Source: Gemmatimonadales bacterium
GTDB taxonomy: Bacteria > Gemmatimonadota > Gemmatimonadetes > Gemmatimonadales > GWC2-71-9
Direction of reading: 5' to 3'
Assembly: GCA_041390145.1 (NCBI GenBank)
Contig: JAWKQM010000003.1
Location: 1-64,000 of the forward strand
DNA: 64,000 nucleotides
Positions within the stretch are counted from its first letter, which is position 1. Every line of letters begins with the position of its first letter. The position numbers and the translations under genes are program-made. This document shows positions 27,385-34,235 of this stretch, in pieces. The notes beneath the pieces are model-generated. The model saw nothing but the letters and a program-made list of their open reading frames with translations. It had not been told where the DNA came from and did not search any database.

Positions 27385-27720
27385 CTAGATGGGCCTGGTG
27401 GACCGGGGGTCGAACGACAGCAGCGCTGCCAGGACCAGTGCAGCCACCAGTCCCCATTCCAGCCCCGCGGGATGCGCGCCGACGACCCAGCATGTGAGGA
27501 GCATCCCGACATTCGCGATGATCGCGGCCACCCACAGCCCGCGCGCCTTCATGCCGTACCAGTAGTTGAGAATGTTGATGGCCCCGAGGTACACGAAGAC
27601 CAGTCCGACGATGACGCCGATCTCGTCCATCCAGGGCGTCACTTCGATGAAGGTGTTGGCGATGAAGTAGGCGCCCGTCAGCGCGATCGCGCTGCCGGCA
27701 ATCAGGTAGAGGTACCGCAT
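27385..27720 (-). CDS. Hypothetical four-helix membrane protein
   Basis: The 111-aa protein is nearly all hydrophobic, with about four membrane helices (YLYLIAGSAIALTGAYFIANTF; IGVIVGLVFVYLGAINIL; GLWVAAIIANVGMLLTCWVVG; LEWGLVAALVLAALLSF). GGAGG sits five bases before the ATG at 27720, so the longer frame to 27972 is rejected. It converges on the propeller/TPR gene with a 13-base gap. No family was recognised. Confidence 0.75.
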   Translation of the reverse strand: MRYLYLIAGSAIALTGAYFIANTFIEVTPWMDEIGVIVGLVFVYLGAINILNYWYGMKARGLWVAAIIANVGMLLTCWVVGAHPAGLEWGLVAALVLAALLSFDPRSTRPI

Positions 27721-28086
27721 CAGGCCTCCGTCGCGAGTGCGCTCGGAATGGGGGGGGAGAACGGCTCTCCACGCAATCTGGAGGCCGTCCCCGTGTCTCT
27801 GCTGATGGAACGGTGCAACAGGGCGATGCAAGGCAAGACAGAGAAGGCGTTTGCGGCCGGCAGCTCCCGCTGCCGGGGCGGCGGTCGCGGAGGGGCGCGC
27901 GTGGGGGTACGGTGCCGCTGACGGGCGTTTTGGGGGCCGCAGGGGGATTCTGCCGCAGTCCCTCCAGCCCACAGGAGGCGGTCCCCGTGGTTAGGATTCG
28001 AATGAGCGGACCGTCGGCCGAACTCGCGCAGCGAGGTGATTGCGCGGCGCGTCGTCGTCCGCAGGCCTGAAGGGAGGGTGCGCCGC
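27721..28086. other. Intergenic region between divergent genes
   Basis: No gene is supported in these 366 bases. There is one perfect 8-bp hairpin, CCGGCAGC-TCCC-GCTGCCGG (27857-27876). A tRNA T-loop-like string (GGATTCGAAT, near 27996) lacks the stems of a tRNA. The promoters of the membrane-protein gene and of the nitronate monooxygenase gene should be here, but I cannot place them. Confidence 0.5.
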
Positions 28087-29502
28087 ATGATCGCCAGTAC
28101 CTCGATTCCCCCGATCATCCAGGGTGGCATGGGCGTCGGCATTTCCGACTGGCGCCTGGCGCGGGCGGTGGCCGAGCGGGGGCAGCTGGGCGTGGTGTCT
28201 GGCACCGCCATCGATACGGTGCTGGTGCGCCGACTGCAGGACGGCGATCCTGACGGCCATATGCGACGTGCCATGGCTGCCTTCCCGATACCCGACGTGG
28301 CTGCGGAGGTGGAACGGCGCTACTTCCTCCCTGAGGGCCGTGAGCCCGGCGCACCGTACAAGCTTCTTTCCATGGACAAGCAGGTGGCGAGCACGGCACG
28401 GCAACTGGTCGTCGTCCTGGCCTCGTTTGTCGAGGTCTATCTCGCGAAGGAGGGCCACGAGGGGATGGTGGGGATGAATCTCCTCACCAAGATCCAGAGC
28501 CCGACCCTGGGGGCGCTCTACGGCGCCATGCTGGCCGGGGTCGACGTGATCCTCATGGGTGCTGGCATTCCCCGGGAAATTCCCGCCGCGCTGGACCGCC
28601 TCGCCGAGCATGAACCTGCAAAGCTGCGCTTCGAGGTGGAGGGGCTTCCCGCGGGCCAGGAGGAATCCCTCACGTTCGACCCCGCGGCCCTCTGGGCCAC
28701 GACCCCGCCGGTGCTCCGACGGCCCCAGTTCCTGGCCATCATCGCCAGCAATTCACTGGCAACGGTCCTGGCCCGGAAGGCCAGTGGCAAGGTGAACGGG
28801 TTCATCATCGAGGGGCCAACCGCCGGTGGCCACAACGCCCCGCCGCGTGGTGCGCCGACGTTCAACGAGCGTGGTGAGCCGGTGTACGGCGCGCGGGATG
28901 AGGTGGATCTTGCGAAAGTGGCGGAGCTGGGCTTGCCCTTCTGGCTGGCCGGCGGCACGGGTCGGCGCGGAAGCCTGGGGGAGGCGCTGGCCGCCGGGGC
29001 CAATGGCGTCCAGGTGGGGACCTTGTTCGCGTATTGCGATGAGTCGGGGCTGGCCGACGAACTGAAGTATGGGGTGCTCTCCCATGTCGAGTCGGGCGAG
29101 GTCACGGTAACGACCGACCCGCGAGCGTCCCCGACCGGGTTTCCATTCAAGGTGGTGACCTGGCCCGGGGCCTCCGGAGCCGGCGGGGGACGCGAGCGGA
29201 TCTGCGACCTTGGGGTGCTCCGGGTGCCGTATCACACGCCGGAAGGCAAGATCGGGTATCGGTGTGCGGCCGAACCGGTCGATGCCTACGTCAAGAAGGG
29301 CGGCAAGGCCGAAGACACCGAGGGCCGCCGGTGCCTTTGCAACGGACTCATGGCCGACCTCGGGCTGGGGCAGACCCGCGCGAATGACACAGTCGAGCCC
29401 CCTCTCGTCACCAGCGGCGACGACCTCCAGGCCATCGGTGCATTCCTGGCGGGACGGAGCCACTACAGCGCGGGGGACGTGCTCGACTACCTGTCCGCCT
29501 AG
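28087..29502 (+). CDS. Nitronate monooxygenase family flavoenzyme, long form
   Basis: The 471-aa TIM-barrel FMN enzyme belongs to the nitronate monooxygenase / 2-nitropropane dioxygenase group, which oxidises alkyl nitronates (for example the toxin 3-nitropropionate). Visible motifs are PPIIQGGMGVGIS at the start, GAGIPREIP, FIIEGPTAGGHNAPPRG with the likely catalytic histidine, and ANGVQVGTLFAYCDESG. GGGAGG lies about nine bases before the ATG at 28087; the upstream extension to 28036 is not used. The protein is roughly 100 residues longer than the common classes. The extra C-terminal part contains GYRCAAEPVDAYVKKGG and RRCLCNGL, three cysteines that could bind a metal. Confidence 0.86.
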   Translation: MIASTSIPPIIQGGMGVGISDWRLARAVAERGQLGVVSGTAIDTVLVRRLQDGDPDGHMRRAMAAFPIPDVAAEVERRYFLPEGREPGAPYKLLSMDKQVASTARQLVVVLASFVEVYLAKEGHEGMVGMNLLTKIQSPTLGALYGAMLAGVDVILMGAGIPREIPAALDRLAEHEPAKLRFEVEGLPAGQEESLTFDPAALWATTPPVLRRPQFLAIIASNSLATVLARKASGKVNGFIIEGPTAGGHNAPPRGAPTFNERGEPVYGARDEVDLAKVAELGLPFWLAGGTGRRGSLGEALAAGANGVQVGTLFAYCDESGLADELKYGVLSHVESGEVTVTTDPRASPTGFPFKVVTWPGASGAGGGRERICDLGVLRVPYHTPEGKIGYRCAAEPVDAYVKKGGKAEDTEGRRCLCNGLMADLGLGQTRANDTVEPPLVTSGDDLQAIGAFLAGRSHYSAGDVLDYLSA

Positions 29503-29522
29503 CTCGAACGAACCAAGTCTGG

Positions 29523-29550
29523 CGCAGGCAGGTGGCGTCTGCGGTATTTT
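29523..29550 (+). terminator. Weak terminator-like hairpin after the nitronate monooxygenase gene
   Basis: CGCAG (29523-29527) and CTGCG (29539-29543) can pair and are followed by GTATTTT. The stem is only five base pairs, so this is a weak candidate placed 20 bases after the stop codon. Confidence 0.25.
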
Positions 29551-29564
29551 GGTCGGCATCTTGT

Positions 29565-29580
29565 ATGTGATGTGATACAT
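29565..29580. promoter_or_regulatory. PadR-consensus-like site ATGT-N8-ACAT
   Basis: ATGT (29565-29568), eight bases, then ACAT (29577-29580) matches the general PadR operator pattern known from other bacteria. An overlapping perfect palindrome, TGATGT-GAT-ACATCA, covers 29568-29582. It lies in an AT-rich island (29550-29640), 175 bp before the padR gene, but differs from the operators that flank the core promoter. Confidence 0.35.
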
Positions 29581-29679
29581 CATGTTATAGACTGCAATCC
29601 ATGCTATAGCAACGGATTATGTAGTTATACACAGGCGTGCCATACTGGCTGGACGGCCTCGCTGTCCCGGGGGTTCGCT

Positions 29680-29698
29680 TCCCTCAATGGTTCAGGGG
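29680..29698. promoter_or_regulatory. PadR operator copy 1, upstream of the -35 box
   Basis: This site reads TCCCTCA-N8-GGGG. Around base 29689 it forms inverted half-sites CCCTCAA and TTCAGGG. It aligns in sequence and spacing with the stronger copy at 29727-29749 and with the copy before the second padR gene. Confidence 0.5.
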
Positions 29699-29700
29699 GA

Positions 29701-29728
29701 TTGACACGATCCTGCGCCGTGCTATCTT
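29701..29728 (+). promoter_or_regulatory. Sigma70-type promoter of PadR-ADOP module 1
   Basis: TTGACA (29701-29706), a 16-bp spacer and TATCTT (29723-29728) lie 27 bases before the padR start. The -35 is a full consensus match. One operator copy abuts the -35 box and another overlaps the -10 box, so the promoter is very likely autoregulated by PadR. Confidence 0.65.
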
Positions 29729-29749
29729 CCCCTTAATTATTCAGGGGAA
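29727..29749. promoter_or_regulatory. PadR operator copy 2, overlapping the -10 box
   Basis: This is a 23-bp palindrome centred on base 29738 with a single mismatched pair. Its core is CCCCTTA-N8-GGGGA. It overlaps the last bases of the -10 hexamer and extends to five bases before the ATG, covering the ribosome-binding AGGGGA. Binding would block both polymerase and, in the RNA, the Shine-Dalgarno. Confidence 0.6.
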
Positions 29750-29754
29750 ACAAA

Positions 29755-30081
29755 ATGGCCGACCTCGACCTGCTGCAGGGCACCCTCGACCTGATCATTC
29801 TGAAGGCGCTCATTTGGGGCCCCTCTCACGGCTATTCCATCGCGCGATGGGTTGCCGAGACCACGGAGGGGGATCTCCAGGTCGAGGAGGGTGCACTCTA
29901 CACGGGCCTGCACCGGATGGAGCGGCGCGGCTGGATCGCCGCCGAGTGGGGGCTGTCGGAGAACAACAGGAAGGCCAAGTTTTACAGCCTGACCCCGGTT
30001 GGCCGGCGCCAGCTGCACGACAAGACCGCCGAATGGAACCGCTACACCCGTGCCCTCTCGCGTGTTCTGCAGACCGCCTGA
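29755..30081 (+). CDS. PadR family transcriptional regulator (acidobacterial subtype)
   Basis: The 108-aa winged-helix repressor starts DLLQGTLDLIILKALIWGPSHGYSIARWV, followed by VEEGALYTGLHRMERRGWIAAEWGLSENNRKAKFYSLTPVGRRQL. This is the standard PadR fold without the long C-terminal helix domain, typical of the acidobacterial PadR group found beside orphan ADOP permeases. AGGGGA precedes the ATG. It ends 15 bases before the permease gene and is presumably cotranscribed. It probably senses a small hydrophobic or antibiotic-like molecule and represses its own operon through the CCCCTTA-N8-GGGGA sites; the ligand is unknown. Confidence 0.92.
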   Translation: MADLDLLQGTLDLIILKALIWGPSHGYSIARWVAETTEGDLQVEEGALYTGLHRMERRGWIAAEWGLSENNRKAKFYSLTPVGRRQLHDKTAEWNRYTRALSRVLQTA

Positions 30082-30096
30082 GGACGGACGCCTATC

Positions 30097-32808
30097 ATGC
30101 ATCCCCGCTTCCGCCGCCTCTTCCGCATCGATCGCGGTGCCGTGGACGTTCCCGCGGCCATCGCGGACGAGCTCGACTTCCACTTCGCCGCCACCATCGA
30201 CGAGCTCACCTCCCAGGGCTGGACCACCGAGCGGGCAACGGCGGAGGCCCATCGTCGGTTCGGCGACTTCGACCGCACCCGCCGTGACTTGCAGGCGATC
30301 GACCGGGGCCGGGTCAGCCGGGAGCGGCGCGTCCGGTGGTGGAACGGCATAGCCCAGGACACCCGCTACGCGCTGCGCGGGCTTCGGCTCTCCCCCGGCT
30401 TCACGCTCGGAGTGATGCTCACGCTGGGCCTGGGGATCGGCGCCAACGCGATGATGTTCGGGATCGTTGACCCGATGCTCTTCCGGACGCCCGACTACCT
30501 CGCCACGCCGGCGAACGCCAACCGGATCTACGTCCGGTCGGCCTATCAGGGGAGGACGTTCTATCGCGGGTCGCTCTCCTACGGCCTGCTGCAGGATATC
30601 TCGCGCGACACGCACAGCTTCTCACAGATCGTCGGATACTGGTCCTCCAAGCTGGCGGTTGGCGATGCCGACGCGGTGGAGGAACGGGTCTCCGGCGTCA
30701 GCGCCTCCTTCTGGCAGATGTTTCCTGTCCGGCCCGAGCTCGGCCGGCTCTTCTCCGAGGCGGAGGACCGGTATCCCGTCGGCGATCCGGTGATCGTGCT
30801 GAGCTGGCCCTACTGGCAGTCCCATTTCGGCGGCCAGCGGGATGTCCTGGGCAGCCATCTCAGGATCGGCCGGTTCGACTATACGGTCATCGGCGTCGCG
30901 CCCCGTGACCTGCTCGGCCTCGAGCGTCGCCGGACGATCGGTTTTGTCCCGCTGACCAGCCTCGCGGCCAATTCCTTTCCGGCTCGACGTTCCGGCATTC
31001 CCTACGACGGCTACAACATGAGCTGGTTGCAGGTGGCGGTCGAACGACGGGCCGGAGTGGACCTGGCCGTGGCCGCCGCCGACCTGCAGGATGCCGTCCT
31101 GCGCTCCTACCAGCGACGCCACGAACTCGAGCCGCAAAGTGCTCCCGTGTCCGAGCTCAAGCCGCAGGGCATTCTCGCCCCGATCCAGGAAGAAGCGGGC
31201 CCGAATCGCTCGGCCGTCACCAGGGTCGGCACCTGGCTCGCCGGTGTCGCCCTGCTGGTGCTCCTGATCGCCTGCGCCAACGTCGGCAACCTGCTGCTCG
31301 CCCGCGCGCTCCGACGCCGTCGGGAGATTGCCCTGCGTCTGGCGCTCGGCGTGTCGCGCGGCCGGCTGCTCCGGCAGTTGCTTACCGAGAGCCTCCTCCT
31401 GGCCATGCTCGGGGGTGCGCTGGCCATTGGCATGGCCAGCGTCGGCGGCGGCCTCCTTCGGCGCACAATGCTGCCCGGCTCCGAGGGACTTGGCACGCTG
31501 AGCGACCCGCGGACGCTGGTGTTCTCGGCGGTCGTGGCGGTGCTGGCGGCGGTGCTCTGCGGCCTGGCGCCGGCGGCACAGCTGCTCCGTTCGGACCTCG
31601 CCAGCGCGCTCAAGGGGAGCAGCCGGGAGGGGAGCTACCAGCGGTCACGCGTGCGGATCACCCTGCTGGTGCTGCAAGGCGCGCTGTCCGTGGTGCTGCT
31701 GGTCGGCGCGGGGTTGTTCGTTGCCTCGCTGCGGGCGGTCCGGGCCGATCCACTGGGGTACGACGCCGATCGCGTGGTGTACGTGGAGTCGGTCTATCGC
31801 GGCGAGACGCTGACCCGCGACGCGATGGACCAGCTGCAACAGCGGCTGGTGACGCGGGCCGGTGCGCTCCCGGGGGTCGAGGCCGCCGCCCGGACTGCCA
31901 CCGTGCCGTTCTACATGGATTGGGGGGAGGACATCTTCGTGCCGGGGGTGGATTCCGCCAGCAACCGGGGCGATTTCATCTTCCAGGCGGTCAGCGGCGA
32001 CTACTTCCAGGCGATGGGGACGCGCATTCTGCAGGGGCGGGGCATCACCAACGAGGACCGCGCGGGCTCGAGACCGGTCATCGTGGTGAGCGAATCGATG
32101 GCCGCCCTCCTCTGGCCCGGTCAGAATCCGCTGGAGAAGTGCGTCCGCGTGCGCAGTGAATCCGCGCCATGTCAGGACGTCATCGGGGTGGCCGAGGACA
32201 TCAAGCGTGGATCCCTGCGGGAGGATCCGGGGCTGATGTACTACGTTCCGCTCGAACAGGTGCCGACGCCCACCAACGGAATCTTCGTCCGGACCACCGC
32301 TCCCGCGTCCGTTGCCGCGGCGGAGGTGCGCCGCCAGTTGCAGGCTGAAATGCCGGGCACCGCGTACCTCACGGCCGTTCCCCTGAGCGACCTCGTCGCG
32401 CCGGAAATGCGGTCCTGGCAGCTGGGGGCCACGCTGTTCACGGTGTTCGGCGGGCTGGCATTGCTCGTGGCCAGCATCGGCCTCTATAGCGTGGTGGCGT
32501 TCACTGTGGCGCAGCGGCGGCAGGAGATGGGAATCCGCGTGGCGCTGGGCGCGACGACCGGCGGCGTGGTGCGGATGGTGGTCGGCGACGCCGTCCGTGT
32601 CATGGGGCTGGCGGTCGGTCTCGGACTGGCAGCCTCACTCGCGGCCGCACGCTGGGTGGAGCCGATGCTCTTCCGGACGTCGCCTGGCGATCCGGTCATT
32701 CTCGGCGGCGTCGCGACGACCCTGCTCATCGTCGGCGTGGTCGCATCACTCGCCCCGGCGTGGCGCGCAGCACAGACCGACCCGGTGGCCGCGCTCAAGA
32801 GCGAGTAG
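30097..32808 (+). CDS. ADOP-type ABC transporter permease (two FtsX/MacB domains)
   Basis: The 903-aa permease belongs to the acidobacterial duplicated orphan permease (ADOP) family. An N-terminal cytosolic helical region (ELDFHFAATIDELTSQGWTTERATAEAHRRFGDF) precedes the first helix (LRLSPGFTLGVMLTLGLGIGANAMMFGIVD), then a MacB periplasmic domain, the first FtsX domain (LLVLLIACANVGNLLLARALRRRREIALRLALGVSRGRLLRQLLTES), a second periplasmic domain, and the last FtsX domain (GLALLVASIGLYSVVAFTVAQRRQEMGIRVALGATTGGVV). It ends VAALKSE as usual. No ATPase gene is adjacent; ADOP proteins are known for lacking one nearby. Its substrate is unknown. Confidence 0.92.
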   Translation: MHPRFRRLFRIDRGAVDVPAAIADELDFHFAATIDELTSQGWTTERATAEAHRRFGDFDRTRRDLQAIDRGRVSRERRVRWWNGIAQDTRYALRGLRLSPGFTLGVMLTLGLGIGANAMMFGIVDPMLFRTPDYLATPANANRIYVRSAYQGRTFYRGSLSYGLLQDISRDTHSFSQIVGYWSSKLAVGDADAVEERVSGVSASFWQMFPVRPELGRLFSEAEDRYPVGDPVIVLSWPYWQSHFGGQRDVLGSHLRIGRFDYTVIGVAPRDLLGLERRRTIGFVPLTSLAANSFPARRSGIPYDGYNMSWLQVAVERRAGVDLAVAAADLQDAVLRSYQRRHELEPQSAPVSELKPQGILAPIQEEAGPNRSAVTRVGTWLAGVALLVLLIACANVGNLLLARALRRRREIALRLALGVSRGRLLRQLLTESLLLAMLGGALAIGMASVGGGLLRRTMLPGSEGLGTLSDPRTLVFSAVVAVLAAVLCGLAPAAQLLRSDLASALKGSSREGSYQRSRVRITLLVLQGALSVVLLVGAGLFVASLRAVRADPLGYDADRVVYVESVYRGETLTRDAMDQLQQRLVTRAGALPGVEAAARTATVPFYMDWGEDIFVPGVDSASNRGDFIFQAVSGDYFQAMGTRILQGRGITNEDRAGSRPVIVVSESMAALLWPGQNPLEKCVRVRSESAPCQDVIGVAEDIKRGSLREDPGLMYYVPLEQVPTPTNGIFVRTTAPASVAAAEVRRQLQAEMPGTAYLTAVPLSDLVAPEMRSWQLGATLFTVFGGLALLVASIGLYSVVAFTVAQRRQEMGIRVALGATTGGVVRMVVGDAVRVMGLAVGLGLAASLAAARWVEPMLFRTSPGDPVILGGVATTLLIVGVVASLAPAWRAAQTDPVAALKSE

Positions 32809-32838
32809 GGGATTCATCTGCTCCAGCGGGGACCGTGC

Positions 32839-32858
32839 CGGGGCTAGCTCTTGCCCCG
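32839..32858. terminator. Hairpin between convergent permease and TfoX-like genes
   Basis: CGGGGC (32839-32844) and GCCCCG (32853-32858) form a perfect 6-bp stem with an 8-base loop. It overlaps the last codons of the TfoX-like gene, 30 bases after the permease stop. There is no T tract. Confidence 0.35.
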
Positions 32859-33200
32859 ACGCGGGCGGCGGGTCTTCTTCCGGCGCGAGACCACCAGCGC
32901 CGCCTCCACCCACTCCTGCAGCTCCTCGGGGTTCTCCAGCACGTCCTCGGGTACGGTGTAGTACTGCATGCTCCCGCCGCCCGGGCCGTAGGGCTCGAAG
33001 GGCCCCATGCCCCGCGCCTCGAACATCGCCCGGTTGCTGTCATCCACCTTGAAATAGACGGTGTCCTCGTCGATCAAGGCGAAGAAGAGATCCGCGCTGT
33101 AGATCCCGACCCCGCCGAACATCGAACGAGCGCGGATGGCCGGCGCCACGCGACCGAGCTGCTCCAGCACGTAGGTCCGGAACGATGGGGAGACGCTCAT
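32844..33200 (-). CDS. TfoX/Sxy N-terminal domain protein
   Basis: The 118-aa protein matches the N-terminal TfoX domain: YVLEQLGRVAPAIRARSMFGGVGIYSADLFFALIDEDTVYFKVDDSNRAMFEARGMGPFEPYG, with a C-terminal lysine/arginine-rich tail. In Haemophilus Sxy the full-length protein controls competence. Single-domain versions like this one are widespread, of unknown function and not tied to competence. It starts 15 bases after the stop of the aminotransferase reading frame on the same strand. Confidence 0.88.
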   Translation of the reverse strand: MSVSPSFRTYVLEQLGRVAPAIRARSMFGGVGIYSADLFFALIDEDTVYFKVDDSNRAMFEARGMGPFEPYGPGGGSMQYYTVPEDVLENPEELQEWVEAALVVSRRKKTRRPRRGKS

Positions 33201-33215
33201 GGGACACCCGCGCGG

Positions 33216-34235
33216 TCAGGGGGCGCGTACTGGCCGCTCGCCGAGTATGCGGTCCAGCGTCGACAGGAGATGGTCGATGTCATCGGCGTCCACAGTGAGC
33301 GGTGGGCGGATCTTCAGTACGTTGTCGTCCGGTCCCTCCGTCCCGATCAGGATCCGTTCCTGGCGCAGCCGGTTCTTGACGTAGTGGGCCACCCGCGTCG
33401 CCGGCGCCCGGGTGGCGCGATCGGTCACGAGATCGACGCCCACGAAGAGCCCGAGTCCCCGCACGTCACCGATGACTTCATGCCGAGCGTGGAGCGCCCG
33501 CAGCCCGTCGAGGAGGTGGGTGCCGGTCGCTGCCGCGTTGGCCTGCAGGCGGTCCTCCACCACGAGCCGCAGCACCTCGGTGCCGATGCGGCAGGACAGC
33601 GTGCTCCCGCCGAACGTCGAGAAGAACTCGATCCCGTTGCCGAAGGAGCGTGCAATCGCCGCGGTCGTGATCACCGCTCCGATCGGATGCCCGTTCCCCA
33701 GCGGCTTGCCGAGCACCACGATGTCAGGATCGGCCTGCTGCTGCTCGAACCCCCAGTAGTACGCGCCCAGCCGCCCGAGCCCGGTCTGGACCTCGTCGGC
33801 GATGCAGACCCCTCCCGCCGCCCGGATGCGCTCGTAGACGGCGGGTAGATACCCTGTCGGCGGGATGATCTGCCCCGCGACGCTCGGGAAGGTCTCCGCG
33901 ATGAACCCAGCCAGGCGGCCGCCGCGGGCCTTCACCCGCTCGAGCGCGCCATCGACGGTACGCGCATAGCGCACGGCCGCATTGTCCCCGCGGTGCTCCC
34001 CGCGATAGGTGTCAGGCACCGGCACGACATGGACCCAGTCTGGTGCTCCTCCCCCTCCTGGCTTGTTGAACTTGTACGCCGAGATGTCGATGGCCCCGGT
34101 GGTGTTGCCGTGGTAGCCGTGGTCCACGACCACCATGTCCTTGCCTCCGGTGTGGGCGCGCGCCAGGCGGAGAGCCAGCTCGTTGGCCTCGCTCCCTGAA
34201 TTGACCAGGAAGACGTGAGTCATCTGTGCGGGCAT
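33216..34235 (-). CDS. Class-III aminotransferase part of a frameshifted fusion gene
   Basis: The 339 residues form the C-terminal two thirds of a PLP-dependent class-III aminotransferase or phospho-lyase: FLVNSGSEANELALRLARAHTGG, MVVVDHGYHGNTTGAIDISAYKF, CIADEVQTGLGRLGAYYWGFEQ, and the PLP lysine in LGKPLGNGHPIGAV. The first ATG at 34235 is only an internal methionine. The missing N-terminal part (GRPHLDAYNNVPHVGHAHPRL ... NTNTRYLHPAQIEFA) is in the preceding frame, at the 3' end of the upstream ORF. Adding one base near 34252-34255 joins both parts into one protein. The relatives are the AGXT2L-type phospho-lyases of ethanolamine phosphate and phosphohydroxylysine. Confidence 0.85.
   Translation of the reverse strand: MPAQMTHVFLVNSGSEANELALRLARAHTGGKDMVVVDHGYHGNTTGAIDISAYKFNKPGGGGAPDWVHVVPVPDTYRGEHRGDNAAVRYARTVDGALERVKARGGRLAGFIAETFPSVAGQIIPPTGYLPAVYERIRAAGGVCIADEVQTGLGRLGAYYWGFEQQQADPDIVVLGKPLGNGHPIGAVITTAAIARSFGNGIEFFSTFGGSTLSCRIGTEVLRLVVEDRLQANAAATGTHLLDGLRALHARHEVIGDVRGLGLFVGVDLVTDRATRAPATRVAHYVKNRLRQERILIGTEGPDDNVLKIRPPLTVDADDIDHLLSTLDRILGERPVRAP

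Noticed and set aside
27990..28010. tRNA T-loop-like string GGATTCGAAT
   Set aside because: Neither strand offers a T stem, acceptor stem or anticodon arm around it; the match is a chance palindrome.
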